A DNA stretch of 43,391 bases from Anaeroplasma sp902783745 (GTDB lineage: Bacteria > Bacillota_I > Bacilli_A > Acholeplasmatales > Anaeroplasmataceae), in NCBI GenBank assembly GCA_946617655.1, contig CAMOKL010000010.1:1-43391 (forward strand). Direction: 5' to 3'. A program made the position numbers and the translations under genes. Below, piece by piece: positions 40,477 to 43,391 of the stretch. Each line of letters starts with the position of its first letter. Position 1 is the stretch's first letter. The notes under the pieces were generated by a model that was not told where the DNA came from, searched no databases, and saw only the letters and a list, made by a program, of their open reading frames with translations.

Positions 40477-41448
40477 ATGGATTTTAATGTGTTTATAACA
40501 TCATTAACACAAGTTATTATAACTTTATTATTTATAATACCTGGGTTTATATTATGCAAATGGAAGAAGGAATCAGCTAACCATTTGGCAACTTTATCTA
40601 GAATATTAGTATATATATGTGGACCATGTATGATAGTTTCATCATTTATTGGAATGGGTGAATTTAAGTGGGAAGATTTTAAAAATATGGGAATATTCTT
40701 TGCGATATCATTATTACTTCAGGCTTTGTTCATATTAGTTTTATTTTTGATATTTAAAAATAGAATAAGTGATGCAAAATATAGAATATTTACAATTGGT
40801 TCTGTAATGGGAAATGTTGGATATTTTGGATTACCTTTAGTATCTATGCTAGTATCTGATCCTATAGTTTCTGTATATTCTTGTTTATATGTTTGTAGTA
40901 TGAATATAATTGTTTTTACTTTTGGTGTTTATGCGTTAACTTTAGAAAAGAAATATATGTCAGTTAAAGAAGCTTTAATTAATCCTAGTGTTATAGGACT
41001 TGTAATTGCGTTAATATTATATTTTACAGGATTTTATAGAATTAAAGGTACTGATGAAACCCCAATTATATTTGGTAAGGCTTTATTTGATGCGATAGCA
41101 TTACTTGGTAAAACTACAACACCAATATGTATGATTGTTTTAGGTGTTAGACTTGCAACAGTAGATTTCTTGAAATTATTTAAAAGACCTTTTGTATATT
41201 TGACTATATTAACAAAAATGATTATTTTCCCTGCATTTTGTTATTTTACTGTTAGATACATTCCTTTCTTGAATTATTCTTTTAAAGCATCTATTTTGAT
41301 ATTATCTGCAACACCTTGTGCTGCGATAGTTTTAAATCTTGCAGAAATGCATCATAAGGAAGAAGAATTGTCCGCAAATACTGTTTTATTAACTACTTTA
41401 GTTTCTTTTATAACTATCCCACTAATGACATTATTGCTAAATGTATAA
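40477..41448 (+). CDS. AEC (auxin efflux carrier) family transporter
   Basis: This is a predicted membrane transporter of 323 residues with about ten hydrophobic segments in two halves. The first half has FIIPGFILCKWK followed by LSRILVYICGPCMIVSSF, typical of the AEC family. The MGNVGYFGLPLVSMLV segment in helix 4 and the LGKTTTPICMIVLGVRLA segment in the second half are the characteristic N-x-G-x-x-G-x-P and P-x-x-x-x-x-x-G motifs. Family members export or exchange organic acids such as malate; the substrate here is not evident. GAGGT precedes the ATG, 45 bases after the preceding gene, behind its terminator. Confidence 0.88.
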   Translation: MDFNVFITSLTQVIITLLFIIPGFILCKWKKESANHLATLSRILVYICGPCMIVSSFIGMGEFKWEDFKNMGIFFAISLLLQALFILVLFLIFKNRISDAKYRIFTIGSVMGNVGYFGLPLVSMLVSDPIVSVYSCLYVCSMNIIVFTFGVYALTLEKKYMSVKEALINPSVIGLVIALILYFTGFYRIKGTDETPIIFGKALFDAIALLGKTTTPICMIVLGVRLATVDFLKLFKRPFVYLTILTKMIIFPAFCYFTVRYIPFLNYSFKASILILSATPCAAIVLNLAEMHHKEEELSANTVLLTTLVSFITIPLMTLLLNV

Positions 41449-41475
41449 ATCGTACTTTTTTGGTACGATTTTTAT
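41447..41475 (+). terminator. Terminator of the AEC transporter gene
   Basis: ATCGTAC (41449-41455) and GTACGAT (41463-41469) form a hairpin with a T-rich loop, followed by TTTTATT. It separates this gene from the riboswitch transcript. Confidence 0.85.
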
Positions 41476-41503
41476 TGACAACCCATTTTTTTGGTATTAA
41501 TAT
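41475..41503 (+). promoter_or_regulatory. Sigma-A promoter of the riboswitch-flotillin transcript
   Basis: A perfect TTGACA (41475-41480) and TAATAT (41498-41503) are exactly 17 bases apart, so transcription would start near 41510, about 20 bases before the aptamer. Confidence 0.83.
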
Positions 41504-41530
41504 ATAGTTGTAAAAAGAAATGATAGATAC

Positions 41531-41614
41531 CTAAAAGGGAGTAAGAACCATAATATGGAATAAGTTCGTCAATACAGTTTATACTCGGACTTATTTTAAA
41601 ATCTGAGACTTTTA
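41531..41614 (+). promoter_or_regulatory. Manganese (yybP-ykoY) riboswitch aptamer
   Basis: The conserved order is present: CTAAAAGGGAGTAAG (41531-41545, the GGGGAGUAG loop), a short CCAT-ATGG hairpin (41548-41558), TCGTCAATACAG (41567-41578, the CGUCAAU metal loop), CTCGGACTT (41584-41592), and CTGAGACTTTT (41603-41613). P1 pairs AAAAG (41533-41537) with CTTTT (41609-41613). This is the layout of the yybP-ykoY family, which senses Mn2+ and usually controls exporters such as MntP, TerC-like proteins or P-type ATPases. Identification is from memory of the consensus. Confidence 0.85.
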
Positions 41615-41644
41615 ACATTCGGTTTGAAGTCTTTTTCTTTTTAT
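41606..41644 (+). terminator. Riboswitch-controlled terminator
   Basis: AGACTT (41606-41611) and AAGTCT (41627-41632), with inner AAC-ATTCG-GTT pairing, form a hairpin followed by TTTTCTTTTTATT. The left arm includes CTT from the 3' strand of aptamer P1, so metal-bound aptamer would prevent the terminator. This predicts an ON switch: Mn2+ allows read-through into the flotillin gene. Confidence 0.8.
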
Positions 41645-41652
41645 TAGAAAGA

Positions 41653-41671
41653 TATTAGGGGGTGGCTAATA
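41653..41671 (+). other. G-rich-loop hairpin between riboswitch and flotillin
   Basis: TATTAG (41653-41658) and CTAATA (41666-41671) enclose a GGGGTGG loop. CTAATAA can alternatively pair with TTATTAG at 41641-41647, which lies at the end of the riboswitch terminator. The function is unknown. The exposed G-rich loop resembles a ribosome-binding site without a start codon at proper spacing. Confidence 0.4.
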
Positions 41672-41698
41672 AAAGAAATTTTTATGGAGGTTATATAA

Positions 41699-41734
41699 AT
41701 GATACATTTATATAGCAGTAAGTTTAAAAGATAA
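41699..41734 (+). CDS. Possible 11-residue leader peptide
   Basis: A short frame, MIHLYSSKFKR, follows a well-spaced GGAGG (41686-41690) and ends 40 bases before the flotillin start. The ribosome-binding site is as good as those of real genes here. It could be a translated leader peptide that affects flotillin expression, or simply a chance frame. No family can be assigned at this length. Confidence 0.4.
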   Translation: MIHLYSSKFKR

Positions 41735-41774
41735 GTATTTCCATTGATTTTATTTTTAGGAGGAGGATTTAGTT

Positions 41775-43283
41775 ATGGAATATGTATTTATATTTTTAGG
41801 TATCGGAGCTGTAGTATTAATACTTTTAATTTTATTTGCAGCAGGATATACAAAAGCTGGTCCAGATGAAGCTATAATGATTTCTGGTTTAGGTAAAAAG
41901 AAAATTTTAATTGGTAAGGCAGGATATAGATTACCTTTTTTCCAAAGAAAGGATAAAGTTCATCTAAAAGCATTCCAAGTAGATGTTAGAACTAACGAAG
42001 CTATTCCTACAAAAGATTACGTAAATATTACTGTTGATGCAGTTGCAAACTTAAAGATTTCTGATAAGCCTGAAATTCTTGAAAGAGCATTTCAAACATT
42101 ATTATGCATAAGCGAGAAAGATCGTGGAGCACAAGTACAACAAGTATTACAAGGTAACTTACGTGAAATTATTGGTACAGTTTCAATTCAAGAATTAGTA
42201 AGAGATAGACAAAATGTTGCAACACAAGTTGCAAATAATGTAGTACCTGATATGGCAAAACTTGGTATTGAATTAATCAACTTCAATATCCAAAACTTCA
42301 ATGATAACGATAATGTTATTAATAATTTAGGTGCTGAAAATATTGCAAACATTGCAAAACAAGCTTCAATTGCAAAAGCACAAGCTGAAAGAGATGTTAT
42401 TATTGCACAATCTGAAGCAAATGAAATTGCAAATAAGAGCAAGGTTGAAGCAAATACAAAGATTTTACAGCAAAATACTGAATTATCATTACAACAATCA
42501 GCTTTAAAGCAAAAGACTGATACTGCAAAGGCTGTTGCAGATGCAGCATATGCAATTGAACAACAAAAAAGACAAACTGAAATTAACATTGCACAAGTTA
42601 ATGCAGCAATTGCTAAGAGAGAAAGAGAAGTTGATTTAGGTAATAAGGAAGTTGAATTAAGAGAGCGTCAATTACAAGCTGAAATTAATAAGAAGGCTGA
42701 TGCTGAAAAGTATAAGGCTCAAATGGAAGCTGATGCTGATCTATATTCTCGTCAAAAGGCAGCTGAAGCTAAGAAGTTCGAACTTGAACAGCAAGCAGAA
42801 ATGATTAAGATTCAGGCAGAAGCTGATAAGGTTGCAAAGCAAAAAGCAGCTGAAGCTTTAAAAATTGAAGCAGAAGCTAAGAAGCAAGCTGCATTATCTG
42901 AAGCTGAAGGTATTAAGGCTAAGGGTGAAGCAGAGGCAGAAGCTATTTTAAAGAAAGCAGAAGCTATGAAACAATATGGTGAAGCTGCAACATTACAGTT
43001 AATCTTAGATTCTGATGTATTACCAAAGGTTGTTGAAGCATACTCTAAGCCTATGGCAGAAGCATTATCACATATTGATTCTATTACAATGTATGGTGAA
43101 GGCAATACTGCAAAGCTTAATGAGGAAATCACAAAGAATGGTACTCAAATTTTCTCAGGTTTAGAGAAGGCAACAGGATTAGATATTAAGTCTTTACTTG
43201 CTGGATATTTAGGAGGAAAGCTTATCGAAAATGGTAAAGCTTCAAATCAAGTAAAAGAAGTATCTAATACAGAAAAGAAGTAA
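41775..43283 (+). CDS. floT: Flotillin family protein
   Basis: This is a membrane-associated scaffold of the SPFH superfamily, 502 residues. An N-terminal hydrophobic segment (about 3-24) is followed by the SPFH domain (about 28-200, with KAGPDEAIMISGLGKKKILIGKAGYRLPFFQRKDK and LREIIGTVSIQELVRDR). The long Ala/Glu/Lys-rich coiled coil (about 200-400) carries the repeated E-A flotillin heptads. The C-terminal domain has LQLILDSDVLPKVVEAYSKPM. Bacterial FloT organises lipid domains that hold signalling and secretion proteins. No NfeD (yuaF) partner gene is adjacent. A strong AGGAGGAGG site precedes the ATG. Placement behind a manganese riboswitch is unusual. Confidence 0.95.
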   Translation: MEYVFIFLGIGAVVLILLILFAAGYTKAGPDEAIMISGLGKKKILIGKAGYRLPFFQRKDKVHLKAFQVDVRTNEAIPTKDYVNITVDAVANLKISDKPEILERAFQTLLCISEKDRGAQVQQVLQGNLREIIGTVSIQELVRDRQNVATQVANNVVPDMAKLGIELINFNIQNFNDNDNVINNLGAENIANIAKQASIAKAQAERDVIIAQSEANEIANKSKVEANTKILQQNTELSLQQSALKQKTDTAKAVADAAYAIEQQKRQTEINIAQVNAAIAKREREVDLGNKEVELRERQLQAEINKKADAEKYKAQMEADADLYSRQKAAEAKKFELEQQAEMIKIQAEADKVAKQKAAEALKIEAEAKKQAALSEAEGIKAKGEAEAEAILKKAEAMKQYGEAATLQLILDSDVLPKVVEAYSKPMAEALSHIDSITMYGEGNTAKLNEEITKNGTQIFSGLEKATGLDIKSLLAGYLGGKLIENGKASNQVKEVSNTEKK

Positions 43284-43306
43284 AAGAAGTTATAGCTTTA
43301 AATGTA

Positions 43307-43345
43307 AAAAGACTCTATGCTTAAGCATAGGGCCTTTTCTATTAT
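43307..43345. terminator. Bidirectional terminator after floT
   Basis: CTATGCTTAAGCATAG is a palindrome extended by AAAGAC on the left and GGCCTTTT on the right with one mismatch. T runs are present on both strands, which fits convergent genes. Confidence 0.75.
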
Positions 43346-43389
43346 CTATTAATAATTCTTATTTTATTATCTACTACATCACATACATA
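43342..43389 (-). CDS. Possible C-terminal end of a minus-strand gene
   Basis: On the minus strand an open frame enters from the window edge and reads YVCDVVDNKIRIINR before a TAA at 43342-43344, right at the bidirectional terminator. Only 15 residues are visible, so no product can be named and the frame may be chance. The terminator's T run on this strand is the main support. Confidence 0.35.
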   Translation of the reverse strand, partial: YVCDVVDNKIRIINR

Positions 43390-43391
43390 TG

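Noticed and set aside
41475..41760. T-box or S-box leader upstream of flotillin
   Set aside because: There is no T-box GGTGG-ACC-CG sequence and no SAM aptamer pattern; the conserved blocks fit yybP-ykoY.
42188..42589. Cysteine-rich open frame of 133 codons opposite the flotillin coiled coil
   Set aside because: The Ala/Glu/Lys repeat codons of flotillin create long open frames on the other strand; no start signals are present.
1..43391. CRISPR array, prophage, insertion sequence, tRNA or rRNA gene
   Set aside because: No regular direct-repeat array, transposase, integrase, phage structural gene, tRNA cloverleaf or rRNA segment was seen on either strand.

Overview
The window looks like a chromosomal segment from a low-GC (roughly 30% G+C by eye) Gram-positive bacterium of the Bacillota, class Bacilli, on the Erysipelotrichia/Mollicutes side. 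The evidence is T-box leaders on aminoacyl-tRNA synthetase genes, the Bacilli-type helicase loaders DnaB and DnaI, the yceD-rpmF pair, a Mycoplasma-like oversized OppF, lipoprotein signal peptides, AGGAGG ribosome-binding sites and very A/T-rich intergenic DNA. Tryptophan is encoded by TGG and TGA is used as a stop (for example at 31350-31352), so the standard bacterial code applies. The genes point to a fermentative, host- or gut-associated organism: oligopeptide uptake, bifunctional AdhE, an ECF-type transporter component, a surface carbohydrate-binding lipoprotein and a lipoprotein serpin.

Layout. 1-1620: trpS and a small membrane gene on the minus strand behind a short tryptophan T-box. 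1850-10190: the opp operon (oppA, attenuator, oppB-oppC-oppD-oppF). 10230-15970: small unknowns, a CYTH phosphatase divergent from NAD kinase, gapA, ung and an ECF S component. 16040-19050: adhE-yhbY. 19110-23700: a beta-helix lipoprotein, an azoreductase-like flavoprotein, a lipase and a degenerate GGDEF protein. 23790-30800: a replication/repair operon (polA, nitroreductase, mutM, coaE, unknown gene, dnaB, dnaI). 30870-34510: accessory envelope genes (DUF2089, HAAS/DUF4097, membrane protein, serpin, nitroreductase). 34520-38300: T-box-thrS and an ABC-F ATPase. 38360-40070: yceD-rpmF-rsmH. 40090-41450: a membrane protein and an AEC transporter. 41475-43345: a manganese (yybP-ykoY) riboswitch followed by a flotillin gene.

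Bacilli gene order is partly preserved: polA-mutM-coaE-(nrdR position)-dnaB-dnaI-thrS and yceD-rpmF-...-rsmH follow the Bacillus arrangement. Accessory genes are inserted between dnaI and thrS, and an unknown 117-residue protein sits where nrdR would be.

The two strongest unusual observations are these. (1) The 900-residue OppF carries four tandem degenerate copies of the N-terminal half of its own nucleotide-binding domain, each without a Walker A motif, ahead of the one intact ATPase domain. (2) A well-formed manganese riboswitch with an overlapping terminator lies upstream of a flotillin gene rather than a metal exporter. Secondary regulatory observations include cre-like sites directly upstream of the gapA and adhE promoters, a perfect inverted repeat filling the promoter spacer of the azoreductase gene, and a T-box on trpS with an unusually small Stem I.
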